DNA of 15,235 nt from an uncultured Lentisphaeria bacterium (GTDB lineage Bacteria > Verrucomicrobiota > Lentisphaeria > Victivallales > Victivallaceae). The notes beneath the pieces were generated by a model. That model was not told where the DNA came from. It saw nothing but the letters and a program-made list of their open reading frames with translations, and ran no database searches. Below are positions 1 to 6,656 of the stretch, piece by piece. Both the position numbers and the translations under genes were made by a program. Each line of letters starts with the position of its first letter. Within the stretch, counting starts at the first letter, position 1. The stretch spans positions 1 through 15,235 of the forward strand of contig CASFXO010000099.1 in assembly GCA_949298665.1 (NCBI GenBank), in the 5' to 3' direction.

Positions 1-122
1 CTGATTTCCTGTGCTTTGTCACGCGCTTTGTTCAGTGAAGGCAGCAGCATACTGGCGAGGATGGCGATGATCGCAATGACCACCAGCAGCTCGATCAATG
101 TAAAACTCTTCCTTCTTGACAT
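1..122 (-). CDS. Prepilin-type N-terminal cleavage/methylation protein (pseudopilin), 3' end beyond window
   Basis: Only the first 40 codons are in the window. The protein begins MSRRKS and continues with the class III signal FTLIELLVVIAIIAILA: a short basic leader, then the Glu at +5 of the mature chain and a hydrophobic helix. It then reads SMLLPSLNKARDKAQ. This is the N-methylation/cleavage signal recognised by prepilin peptidase (type IV pilins and type II secretion pseudopilins). The LLPSLNKAR continuation is typical of the pseudopilin-like proteins expanded in Lentisphaerota and Planctomycetes (family knowledge). The ATG follows a strong Shine-Dalgarno sequence, AAGGAGGA at 131-138, with about 8-9 nt spacing. 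The gene sits 71 bp downstream of a same-strand GntR regulator and is probably co-transcribed with it, as no convincing promoter is visible in the gap. The C-terminal domain is outside the window, so its partner and role cannot be given. Confidence 0.9.
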   Translation of the reverse strand, partial: MSRRKSFTLIELLVVIAIIAILASMLLPSLNKARDKAQEI

Positions 123-193
123 GATGTCCTTCCTCCTTCAACGGTTTGTGGGGTTTGGGATCCGATATGATCAATCAACACTCATGGATGCAT

Positions 194-1231
194 TCACCGA
201 TCCAGTTTCTCCAGTTCCTGCAACCGCGGCACCAGGTAAATCCGCCGGGCCTCCGCGCTCGGATGTTTAAGACGGCGCAGCAGTTCCGAAAAGGCCGCCT
301 CCCCCGCCGCCCGCCAGTCAATCGTAATGGTCGAAACCGGCAGAAATCCCGGCATCAGCGTCGATTTGCCGTCGATGCTCAGCACCGCGAAATCCCGGGT
401 CATGTCAAACCCGTTCACCCGTCGGAACGCCCGCAGGTAATCCTCACACCAGCTGCCGCTGCAGAAAAGGATACCGGTCCGCGGATCTTCCAGCGGCACG
501 ATGGTATGCGCGGCATTCAAAGGATAAGGCCGCATCACCACCCGTCCGTAATTCTGCCAGAGCCGGCGGAAACACTCGGCGCGCCACTGGAAAACCGGCC
601 CGCCGTCCAGATAATGAACCTCAATACATTCCTTCCGCTTCCGGCGGAAATAATCCACCGCCAGCTCGGCCGCCGTGATCGGATCCAGCGAGATCGGCGA
701 GACCGAACCGCCGCAGGTGATGCCCATTTCAATGCCCACTCCCGGCACCCGGGTCGGCAGCGACAGCGACAGATAATCGTATTCCCCCAGAAAAATCACC
801 CCGTCCGCGTCTTCCAGCACCGACTCCAGCGGCGGCTGCGGCGCGTAATATTGATAATAATCGCGCTTGCGCATGGTCAGCGAGCAACCGTTCTTCATCG
901 CCATCTCCTGAACCCCCAGCATCGCACAGGAGAGATAACCGGCGCCCACCCGTTCGGTTCCCACGAACACGGCGATCTTCCAGCCGTCGCGGCCGGGCGC
1001 TTCGTCCCGCCGCCGCGCCACATAGGCCCCGGACCCGTGCCGCAAGGTCACCAGCCCCTTGTCCTGAAGCCGCTTCAGCCCCTGATGCACGGCATAGCCG
1101 GTCAGCTCAAATTCCTCGCTTAACGCCCGCAGCGGAGGCAGCCGGTCGCCGGCGCGATACACGCCGCTGGCGATCTGGGCCTCCAGCCGCTCGGTCAGCT
1201 TGCTGTAACTGGGTCTGGTCTTCGAATACAT
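194..1231 (-). CDS. GntR-type winged-helix regulator with LacI-like sensor domain
   Basis: The 345-aa protein has an N-terminal GntR winged helix-turn-helix at about residues 8-72, with the landmarks LEAQIASGVYRAGDRLPPLR, the recognition-helix region AVHQGLKRLQDKG and the wing LRHGSGAYV. From about residue 84 to the end it resembles the periplasmic-binding-protein-like domain of LacI regulators: the WKIAVFVG strand, ADGVIFLG, the segment SLDPITAAELAVDYF (equivalent to the conserved D-N-x-x-A of LacI proteins), and a final VSTITIDWRAAGEAAFSELL block. This architecture is known from AraR-like sugar repressors and suggests a carbohydrate-responsive regulator; the ligand is unknown. The ATG at 1231 is the only plausible start before a long Met-free stretch. 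Its ribosome site is weak: GAGG lies 14 nt upstream. It has its own near-perfect promoter and is followed by the pseudopilin gene. Confidence 0.88.
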   Translation of the reverse strand: MYSKTRPSYSKLTERLEAQIASGVYRAGDRLPPLRALSEEFELTGYAVHQGLKRLQDKGLVTLRHGSGAYVARRRDEAPGRDGWKIAVFVGTERVGAGYLSCAMLGVQEMAMKNGCSLTMRKRDYYQYYAPQPPLESVLEDADGVIFLGEYDYLSLSLPTRVPGVGIEMGITCGGSVSPISLDPITAAELAVDYFRRKRKECIEVHYLDGGPVFQWRAECFRRLWQNYGRVVMRPYPLNAAHTIVPLEDPRTGILFCSGSWCEDYLRAFRRVNGFDMTRDFAVLSIDGKSTLMPGFLPVSTITIDWRAAGEAAFSELLRRLKHPSAEARRIYLVPRLQELEKLDR

Positions 1232-1247
1232 GAAACCGTCGCCGCCC

Positions 1248-1260
1248 TCAAAGTGTTTGA
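1248..1260. promoter_or_regulatory. Candidate autoregulatory operator in the gntR leader
   Basis: TCAAA-GTG-TTTGA is a perfect inverted repeat (5-bp arms, 3-bp spacer) lying between the predicted transcription start and the start codon of the regulator. The core GTTTGAA recurs at 1255-1261 (plus), 1318-1324 (minus, just upstream of the -35) and 1414-1420 (plus). A regulator with its own strong promoter commonly represses itself through such sites, but the region is also AT-rich, so chance repeats are possible. Confidence 0.35.
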
Positions 1261-1282
1261 ACGTTTTTGATTTTCCAACAAA

Positions 1283-1311
1283 ATTATATAATACTTCGAG
1301 ACACTTGTCAA
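1283..1311 (-). promoter_or_regulatory. Consensus sigma-70 promoter of the GntR/LacI-like regulator gene
   Basis: Read on the minus strand, TTGACA (1306-1311) is separated by exactly 17 bp from TATAAT (1283-1288), a perfect match to both sigma-70 hexamers with ideal spacing. Transcription would start near 1276, giving a leader of about 45 nt before the ATG at 1231. The -35 hexamer lies inside the interrupted palindrome CTTGTCAAG. Confidence 0.85.
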
Positions 1312-1354
1312 GAGTTTTTCAAACTTTTTTCCAAAAAATCCGAAAATCGAGCTC

Positions 1355-1394
1355 AAAAAAAATCCGTCAACTGTTCGAAAACAGTTTGACGGAT
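1355..1394 (-). terminator. Intrinsic terminator of the oxidoreductase/TIM-barrel operon
   Basis: On the plus strand, ATCCGTCAACTGTT (1362-1375) and AACAGTTTGACGGAT (1380-1394) are inverted repeats of 14 paired bases with one bulged base and a 4-nt CGAA loop. Read on the minus strand, the stem is followed directly by a run of eight T (1355-1362). This is a textbook Rho-independent terminator for transcripts leaving the TIM-barrel gene that ends at 1467. It lies about 44 bp upstream of the gntR -35 element and so insulates the two units. Confidence 0.9.
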
Positions 1395-1466
1395 TGTGAA
1401 AATCTTGAGGATTGTTTGAAAAGAGTCAGGCTGGAGACGCCGGAAACCGGCCCCCGGCCGCCGGAC

Positions 1467-2339
1467 TCAACGCGCGAGAATTTCCCGCAGGCGGCCGGCC
1501 GCCGCCCGCCCCAGTTCCCGGTCCGGCAGCACCATGTCCGGCAACCGGCTGAACGGAATCATCTCCACCGTAACCGGCCCCCGGTACCCGATCCGATCCA
1601 GCGCCGCCAGAATGGCCGGAAAATCCGCCTCCCCGACGGTGATGTCTTCGCCGAACCCGTGCAGGCCGCCCCCGAAATCCTCCGATTTCCAGTTCTTGAA
1701 ATGCACCCCCTTGATCCGTTCCCCCAGAATGTCGATCCAGTCCTGGGGATAACCGACGTTCAGACAGTTCGCCACGTCCAGATACGCCCCCACCCACGGC
1801 GATTCGAACTGGTCGATGAACTGCCGCATGGCAAATGGATCAGTCAGAAACTTGCTCCAGACATTCTCACAGGCGATCGCCACCTTGCACTCCGCCGCCA
1901 CGGGCAGCAGTTCCCGGATCGATTTGGTCGCCTGACGCCACACCACCGGCGCGGGAGTCACCGGACAAGCGGGATCCCATCCGGCATTGACCACCCCCGG
2001 AATCACCAGCGCGCACTCCGCTCCCAGTTCCGCGGCGATCCGCAGATAATCCCGGACCATCGCCACCGCGTCGCGCCGCGCTTCCTCGTTCGGCGCGCTC
2101 AGCGGCCGGCTCCAGCCGCAGCCGCTCGCCACCGAACGCAGTCCGATTCCCCGTTCCCGGGCGTATTCCCGGATCCGGCGGCATTCTTCGGCGGTGGTCC
2201 CCCAGGGGACCACGTCGCCGATCGTCAGTTCCACTCCGTCCATCCCGAATTCGGCGGCATCGTCGATGCAGGCGAAGGCATCGCGTTCGCCTCCGAAGCC
2301 CCCCAGCACCCAGGCGTTCAATGCGGCGTAATATTTCAT
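1467..2339 (-). CDS. Sugar-phosphate isomerase/epimerase-type TIM-barrel protein
   Basis: The 290-aa length is normal for the AP-endonuclease-2 (xylose-isomerase-like) TIM-barrel superfamily, which includes hexulose-phosphate isomerases, ribulose-phosphate 3-epimerases, IolE and related lyases. The expected divalent-metal/catalytic residues are in order: E37 in GVELTIG, E158 in ACENVW, D188 in AYLDVAN, H213 in GVHFKN and E259 in TVEMIP. No signal peptide is seen, so it is cytoplasmic. The ATG is preceded by GGAGGAG with good spacing. It is the second gene of a two-gene operon, 26 bp after a Gfo/Idh/MocA oxidoreductase, and is followed by a strong terminator. The pairing suggests the two act in turn on the same sugar or polyol, with oxidation to a keto-sugar followed by epimerisation, isomerisation or elimination. 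The exact reaction cannot be told from sequence. Confidence 0.88.
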   Translation of the reverse strand: MKYYAALNAWVLGGFGGERDAFACIDDAAEFGMDGVELTIGDVVPWGTTAEECRRIREYARERGIGLRSVASGCGWSRPLSAPNEEARRDAVAMVRDYLRIAAELGAECALVIPGVVNAGWDPACPVTPAPVVWRQATKSIRELLPVAAECKVAIACENVWSKFLTDPFAMRQFIDQFESPWVGAYLDVANCLNVGYPQDWIDILGERIKGVHFKNWKSEDFGGGLHGFGEDITVGEADFPAILAALDRIGYRGPVTVEMIPFSRLPDMVLPDRELGRAAAGRLREILAR

Positions 2340-2365
2340 CTTTTCTCTCCTCCGGTCATGAATGT

Positions 2366-3415
2366 TCAGCGATAATCAACGGCGACGGCGGCACCGCCCT
2401 GCCCCAGTGAACGGCGTTCCGCCTCGTACACCGCCATGCCGTCCAGAATATCCTGCAACGGCAGAAACTTCCGGACATCCGCCCGGCCCCGGACGGCATC
2501 CAGAAAATGGTCGATTTCGACATGCCACCCGGTCGGCATCGACCCGGCCTCGAATTCCACTTTCTCCATCGTCCCGTCGGTGTGGTGGAAGAACATTCCC
2601 GCCGGACCGCTGATGATCGTCGCCTTTTCGCAGATCAGCTGGAAACTCATTTCGAACGGCGCCGTCTTCGCCGCGGACCACCCCCCTTCGGCGCAGACCG
2701 CGGGCGCTCCCCCGGCAAAATGGTACACCGTGAACACGTGATCATAAATCCCGGTTTTATAAGTCGTTCCGACCGAAGACACCGCTTTCGGGCGACCGCA
2801 GAAATAGAGCACCTCGTCGATATCGTGCATGTGCAGGTCCAGCAGCGCGCCGCCGCTGAGCTCGTCCATCATGTACCAGTTCCGCCAGCCGTTTCCGTCC
2901 ACGTTCGGCGAAAAGCGCTTGAAGAGCGCACTGCGGATCTTCCCGAACCGCCCGGAGGCGACCGCCTCGAAGGCCCGCCGGTATTCCGGCCAGGCGCGCA
3001 CACACAGCCCGACCGTGAAACACCGTTGCGACTCCCGGGCGGCGGCAACGATGGCCGCGGCCCGGTCGTAATCGAGCGCCACCGGTTTCTCCAGCAGCAC
3101 GTGCTTGCCGGCGCGCAGCGCGGCGATGGCGACGTCGGCATGCAGATACGTGGGCAGACAGATGTCCACCTCCTCCACGTCCGGGTCGGCCAGCAGCGCG
3201 GCGGCGTTCTCGTAGACGCGCACGCCGGTCAGGTCGATCCGGTCGTTGTGGCCGCCGCCGATGTTGCCGACGACCTTGCGGATATCGCCGGCGCGCTTGT
3301 CCGGATCGATGTCGGCGACCGCCACCACCCGGCTCTTGGGATTGCTCCGGTGAATGGCGAGATGGGTGGTCCCCATGAATCCGAGACCGATGATTCCGAC
3401 TTTGACGGGTTCCAT
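2366..3415 (-). CDS. Gfo/Idh/MocA-family NAD(P)-dependent oxidoreductase
   Basis: The 349-aa protein has an N-terminal Rossmann fold with the dinucleotide-binding motif GIIGLGFMGTTH (residues 8-18) and an acidic residue after the second strand (VAVADIDPDK, about 32-40). The family catalytic motif EKPVALD follows (K110). The C-terminal substrate domain carries GGALLDLHMHDID (188-200), where the His/Asp pair is part of the usual active site. Such enzymes oxidise or reduce a hydroxyl of sugars, glycosides or inositols; the substrate is not predictable. I start at ATG 3415, preceded by AAAGGA with 9-nt spacing. The longer frame from 3469 would begin between the predicted -10 and the transcription start and has no ribosome site. 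It leads an operon with the TIM-barrel gene and is divergent from the AraC gene, which probably controls it. Confidence 0.92.
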   Translation of the reverse strand: MEPVKVGIIGLGFMGTTHLAIHRSNPKSRVVAVADIDPDKRAGDIRKVVGNIGGGHNDRIDLTGVRVYENAAALLADPDVEEVDICLPTYLHADVAIAALRAGKHVLLEKPVALDYDRAAAIVAAARESQRCFTVGLCVRAWPEYRRAFEAVASGRFGKIRSALFKRFSPNVDGNGWRNWYMMDELSGGALLDLHMHDIDEVLYFCGRPKAVSSVGTTYKTGIYDHVFTVYHFAGGAPAVCAEGGWSAAKTAPFEMSFQLICEKATIISGPAGMFFHHTDGTMEKVEFEAGSMPTGWHVEIDHFLDAVRGRADVRKFLPLQDILDGMAVYEAERRSLGQGGAAVAVDYR

Positions 3416-3424
3416 GATCCTGAG

Positions 3425-3430
3425 TCCTTT
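3425..3430 (-). promoter_or_regulatory. Ribosome binding site fixing the oxidoreductase start
   Basis: AAAGGA on the minus strand lies 9 nt before ATG 3415. No comparable site precedes the upstream in-frame ATG at 3469, so the shorter 349-aa product is favoured. Confidence 0.7.
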
Positions 3431-3469
3431 CTGAGTGAAGATTTCCGGAACGGCACATTCATTTCCCAT

Positions 3470-3498
3470 AGTGTACCGGATTTTCCCCTGTTTGTGAA
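3470..3498 (-). promoter_or_regulatory. Promoter of the oxidoreductase/TIM-barrel operon
   Basis: On the minus strand, TTCACA (3493-3498, 5/6 match) is followed after 17 bp by TACACT (3470-3475, 4/6 match). The predicted start of transcription is near 3463, giving a leader of about 48 nt to ATG 3415. The -10 is imperfect, consistent with a promoter that needs an activator. The direct repeats at 3509-3540 lie just upstream of its -35. Confidence 0.6.
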
Positions 3499-3508
3499 TG
3501 GCGGGAAC

Positions 3509-3540
3509 GGCAAAAAAGTGGACAATCAGGCAAAAATGTG
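3509..3540. promoter_or_regulatory. Candidate AraC-type operator: 12-bp direct repeat, 20-bp period
   Basis: GGCAAAAAAGTG (3509-3520) and GGCAAAAATGTG (3529-3540) match at 11 of 12 positions and are spaced 20 bp start to start, about two helical turns. AraC-family dimers characteristically bind direct repeats about 21 bp apart (family knowledge). The pair sits at roughly -46 to -77 relative to the predicted start of the divergent oxidoreductase operon, a position suited to activation. It also overlaps the -35/spacer of the araC-type gene's own promoter, suited to autorepression. Confidence 0.65.
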
Positions 3541-3547
3541 CTATTTT
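3519..3547 (+). promoter_or_regulatory. Promoter of the AraC/PocR regulator gene
   Basis: TGGACA (3519-3524, 5/6 match) and TATTTT (3542-3547, 4/6 match) are separated by 17 bp. The predicted start is near 3554, about 32 nt before ATG 3586. It is embedded in the direct-repeat operator candidate. Confidence 0.55.
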
Positions 3548-3585
3548 AATCCAGTTATATGACTCGACTTTGCAAGGAAACGCCG

Positions 3586-4452
3586 ATGAAACGGGATCTC
3601 GAACTGCTGCTGGACGAACGCATCAACCGGATTTTCCAGAATTTCTCGGATAGTTTCGGCGTCCCTATTTTGTTCTGCACCCCGGACGGGGAAATCCGGC
3701 GGCGGCGACGGCAGAACGCCCCCTATTGCGACCTGATTCAGCAGGCGGTCTGTTCCCGTGCCGACTGCGAGGCCAATGACCGGACCGCCCGGAGCCGCTG
3801 TCTGGCCCGGGGACGGCTCTATCCCTACCGCTGTCACGCCGGCGTGGAAGAGGCGATCGCCCCCATCCGGGCGGGCGGAGAGCTGCTGGGCTTCTCCATG
3901 TTCGGGCAGTTCCGCACCGCGCCGGAACCGCCGGAAAACGTTCTGCGCCGCTGTCCTCCGGAACGGCGCGGAGAACTCCTCCGGACCTACCGTTCGCTGC
4001 CGGAATTCGCTCCGGAACGGCTGGAACCGGTGCTGGGGCTTTTCGAAATGATCGTCGATTATATCGTTGACCATGAACTGATTATCAAAAAGGATTCCGT
4101 CTCCATCCGGGAGCTGGAGCGATGGCTGCGCCGCCATTGCGCCGAACCGCTGACCGTCGCCGACGCCGCCCGGCAGCTGCATTGCAGTCCGTCCACCGTA
4201 ACGCATCAACTCCGCCGCAAACTCGGCATGTCGTTTCAGGAACTGCTGATTGAACTGCGCCTTTCCCGGGCCGAACAACTGATGACCGCCGATCCCGGCT
4301 TGTCGGTCAAGGAGGCGGCGGCGGCCGTCGGATACGCGGACGCGGGCTACTTTTCACGACTGTATCACCAGAAACGGGGCATGACGCCGGGCAGCTTCCG
4401 GCGCCACGCGGAAACCATTGGAGAATCCGCTCTTGAAAACCATCTGCATTGA
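3586..4452 (+). CDS. AraC-family regulator with N-terminal PocR-type sensor domain
   Basis: The 288-aa protein has two parts. Residues about 5-165 resemble the PocR ligand-binding domain, with a cysteine-rich core: C48 (PYCDLI), C56, C61, C72 and C83 in YPYRCHAGVEEAIAPI, then a hydrophobic GELLGFSMFGQFR strand. Residues about 175-275 form the AraC DNA-binding domain with two helix-turn-helix motifs, TVADAARQLHCSPSTVTHQL (190-209) and LSVKEAAAAVGYADAGYFSR (239-258), ending in the usual GMTPGSFRR. PocR domains bind small carbon compounds such as diols or sugar derivatives (family knowledge); the ligand here is unknown. The start at 3586 is chosen because AAGGA lies 7 nt upstream; ATG 3559, nine codons earlier, has no ribosome site. 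It is divergent from, and probably activates, the oxidoreductase operon. Its 3' end overlaps the exonuclease gene. Confidence 0.92.
   Translation: MKRDLELLLDERINRIFQNFSDSFGVPILFCTPDGEIRRRRRQNAPYCDLIQQAVCSRADCEANDRTARSRCLARGRLYPYRCHAGVEEAIAPIRAGGELLGFSMFGQFRTAPEPPENVLRRCPPERRGELLRTYRSLPEFAPERLEPVLGLFEMIVDYIVDHELIIKKDSVSIRELERWLRRHCAEPLTVADAARQLHCSPSTVTHQLRRKLGMSFQELLIELRLSRAEQLMTADPGLSVKEAAAAVGYADAGYFSRLYHQKRGMTPGSFRRHAETIGESALENHLH
4420..4423 (+). promoter_or_regulatory. Ribosome binding site deciding the TTG start of the exonuclease
   Basis: GGAG, inside the 3' end of the AraC gene, lies 9 nt before TTG 4433. No ATG is available near the DEDDh motif, so a TTG start is required; TTG 4418 lacks a comparable site. 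Confidence 0.55.
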
Positions 4453-5056
4453 TTTTGAAACCGCCAACGCCGCGCGCGCCAGCGCCTGTTCCATCGGCAT
4501 CGCCGTCATCTCCGACGACGCCGTCACCTTCACCGCCGAACAATTGATCAAGCCGCCCCCCGCCTGCGCCTGTTTCGATCCCTTCAACGTCGCCATCCAC
4601 GGCATCCGAGAAACCGACGTGGCGGACGCGCCCGGATTCGGCGAACTCGCCCCCCGGCTGCTGCCGCTGCTGGCGGGCAATCTCGTCGTGGCGCACAACG
4701 CCGCCTTCGACCTGTCGGTCCTGCGCGCCCTCTGCGACGCCTACGCTCTTCCCTATCCGGAATGCACCTACCTGTGCAGCTGCAAGACCGCCGCCCGGCT
4801 CTGGCCGCAGCTGGAAAATCACAAACTCAATACCCTGTGCGACTTCATCGGCCACCGCTTTCACCATCACAACGCCGCCGCGGACGCCGAAGCCGCCGCG
4901 CTTCTGCTCCTGGCCATGCAGCGCGAATGCGCCGCCGCCACGCCGCTGGAGCTGGCCAGGCGCCTCGAAGTCCGCCCGGGCCGACTCTTCCCCGGCGGTT
5001 ACACCCCGTGCAGTGCCCGGCGCGGCGGCGCTCCCGGACGCCCGGGAACGCGCTGA
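4433..5056 (+). CDS. DnaQ-like DEDDh 3'-5' exonuclease
   Basis: The protein is about 207 aa from TTG 4433, or 212 aa from TTG 4418. It carries all three exonuclease motifs: Exo I ICIDFETA (D7, E9), Exo II VVAHNAAFDLSVL (D93) and Exo III HHHNAAADAEA (H146, D151). It also has the IHGI segment (55-58) and the CKT/LNTLCDFIG region typical of the proofreading epsilon/ribonuclease T superfamily. The catalytic set is complete, so it should be an active 3'-5' nuclease. Family members act as polymerase III proofreading subunits, oligoribonucleases or repair exonucleases, and this stand-alone form cannot be placed more finely. The last 25 residues are Arg/Gly/Pro-rich and look disordered. It overlaps the AraC gene by about 20 bp, suggesting translational coupling rather than shared function. 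It is convergent with the kinase gene, with 27 bp between the stops. Confidence 0.87.
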   Translation: MKTICIDFETANAARASACSIGIAVISDDAVTFTAEQLIKPPPACACFDPFNVAIHGIRETDVADAPGFGELAPRLLPLLAGNLVVAHNAAFDLSVLRALCDAYALPYPECTYLCSCKTAARLWPQLENHKLNTLCDFIGHRFHHHNAAADAEAAALLLLAMQRECAAATPLELARRLEVRPGRLFPGGYTPCSARRGGAPGRPGTR

Positions 5057-5083
5057 ACATCCGGCGGAAAACGGCGAAACGTC

Positions 5084-5668
5084 TTACTTCCCGGCGCCGT
5101 CTTCCGCCCGGGGCGGCGGCGGCAGCATGGACTGAATGTAGGCGGCCACGACCGCGACCTTGCGCGCGGTGATGTCGCTGCCGTTGATCACGACGTCGGC
5201 GACGGCCCGGAGCGGTTCGTAAAACTCCTGGTGCCGGAAGCGCTGGGTTCCGAGGAAATAATCCGCCTCCTCCTCCAGCGTCACCCCCAGCGCCATGCGC
5301 CGCCGGATCCGCCGGTAAAAACGTTCGTCCGAGGGGGTGTCCACAAACACCGTCAGATCGTAACGGCTCCGCACCGCTTCGAGATACAGTGCGAAAATCC
5401 CTTCGACCACCACCACCTCCGCATCGGACCCGGCGGCTTCGTCGAAGGCCGCGACAAACCGCTCCAGATCCCAGCTCGCCGGTTGATTGAAATCCTCCAG
5501 CAGCTTTCCGGAAAACCGGGATTTCATCCGCGGCTTCTCCTTCCGGAAAAACGTGTCGGTGTGCAGCAGCGTCACCCGCCGTCCCGCCAGACGTTCCGCC
5601 AGACGCTCCGCCAGAAAACTCTTCCCGGAGGCGCTCCCGCCCCCGATGCCGACCAGAAACGGTGCCAT
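5084..5668 (-). CDS. Uridine kinase-like P-loop nucleoside/sugar kinase
   Basis: The 194-aa protein has a Walker A loop GIGGGSASGKS (residues 7-17), then LLHTDTFF (35-42) with the acidic residue expected at the acceptor site, the Walker B-like strand VVVVEGIFAL (85-94), and an Arg-rich lid ERFYRRIRRRM (115-125). The DFNQPASWD segment (59-67) matches the NFDHPxAFD-type motif of uridine kinases. It is slightly shorter than typical Udk (about 210 aa). It probably phosphorylates uridine/cytidine or a related small molecule in the cytoplasm, but phosphoribulokinase-like members share the same motifs. The start at 5668 is chosen because MAPFLVG begins the first beta strand and GGAGG and AAAGG precede it. 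The frame is open further upstream, but only as the shadow of the transporter gene. It is last in the gntR-uvrA-transporter series, 65 bp after the transporter. Confidence 0.85.
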   Translation of the reverse strand: MAPFLVGIGGGSASGKSFLAERLAERLAGRRVTLLHTDTFFRKEKPRMKSRFSGKLLEDFNQPASWDLERFVAAFDEAAGSDAEVVVVEGIFALYLEAVRSRYDLTVFVDTPSDERFYRRIRRRMALGVTLEEEADYFLGTQRFRHQEFYEPLRAVADVVINGSDITARKVAVVAAYIQSMLPPPPRAEDGAGK

Positions 5669-5733
5669 CGTACCTTTCCTCCCCGGTTCCCTTTCCCCCC
5701 GCCGCCGTCCGTCCGCCGCGCCCGCCGCCTCGG

Positions 5734-6656
5734 CTATGCCCCGGTTTCGCCGAGAAACAGCCGCAGCAGCAGCGGGATCGTCAGCAGGGAAATCAGCGTG
5801 GTAATCACAATCGCCTGCCCCGCGAAATCCTCGCATCCCCCGTAACGCCGCGCCACCAGCACCGAACTGGAGGCCGCCGGCATCAGCGCCACCACCAGCG
5901 TCACCAGCAGCACATCCGCCGGCAGCGGCAGCATTTTCAACACCACCGCGATCAGCACCGGAATCACCAGCAGCCGGATGACGGTAAGATAAGTCATGTC
6001 GAACTTGTGCGTCCAGATCCGGCGCCAGCACTGCGCCAATGCAATGCCGATCAGCAGCAGCATGAAGGGCACCGCCATGTCCCCCATGCTGCGGATCGCC
6101 CTGGCCAGCGGCCCGACCACCGGAATTCCCAGAAAGGAAACCACCAGCGCCGCAATCACCGCCGCCAGGTTGATCGACCAGATGCTCCGGATCGACTGTG
6201 CCCAGCTGCCGCCGCCGTTCAGCGTCATGATGCCGATGGTCCAGAAACCGATGGTCGAACCGACGTTCATCATCAGGAGCAGCGCGATATGGCGGTCGTT
6301 GCCGATGTTCTGCAGGACGATCAGCGGCAGAAAGACGTAATTGTTGATCGCGCAGATATGGTGAAAGGTCCGTTCCCGCTCCGGCGTGCGGTTCTTCATG
6401 AATTTCTTGAAGAACCATCCGGCCGCGCCGCCGAACGCCATCAGCCCGAAGCCGAGCACCGGCATCAGCCAGAGTTCATTCAGCCGCCCCGGATCGAAGC
6501 TCGACGTGATCGTGGAAAAGGTCAGCATCGGGAAAAAGAAGTCCAGCGTCAACTTTCCCAGCCGGTCCAGATCCTCCGGGAGAATCATACCTTTTTTCCA
6601 GACGAATACCCCGAATCCGAAGACGATGAAAGTCTCCAGAATCGCCATGAAAACCT

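Noticed and set aside
123..193. Separate promoter for the pseudopilin gene
   Set aside because: A TTGATT-like hexamer is present but no -10 at suitable distance; co-transcription with the regulator is simpler.
146..1123. 325-codon open frame on the plus strand opposite the first GntR gene
   Set aside because: Arg/His/Pro-rich composition without motifs; it is antisense to a gene with clear GntR and LacI-like domains.
1230..2375. 381-codon plus-strand open frame
   Set aside because: It runs through the gntR promoter and the terminator hairpin and then antisense to the TIM-barrel gene; no recognisable protein features.
5057..5083. Possible bidirectional terminator between the convergent exonuclease and kinase genes
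   Set aside because: Only 27 bp, with no stem followed by a T-run on either strand.
5669..6418. N-terminal extension of the uridine-kinase-like frame by 250 codons
   Set aside because: The extension is a shadow of the AEC transporter in another frame. The P-loop kinase fold begins at MAPFLVG (5668), with ribosome-site sequence just upstream.
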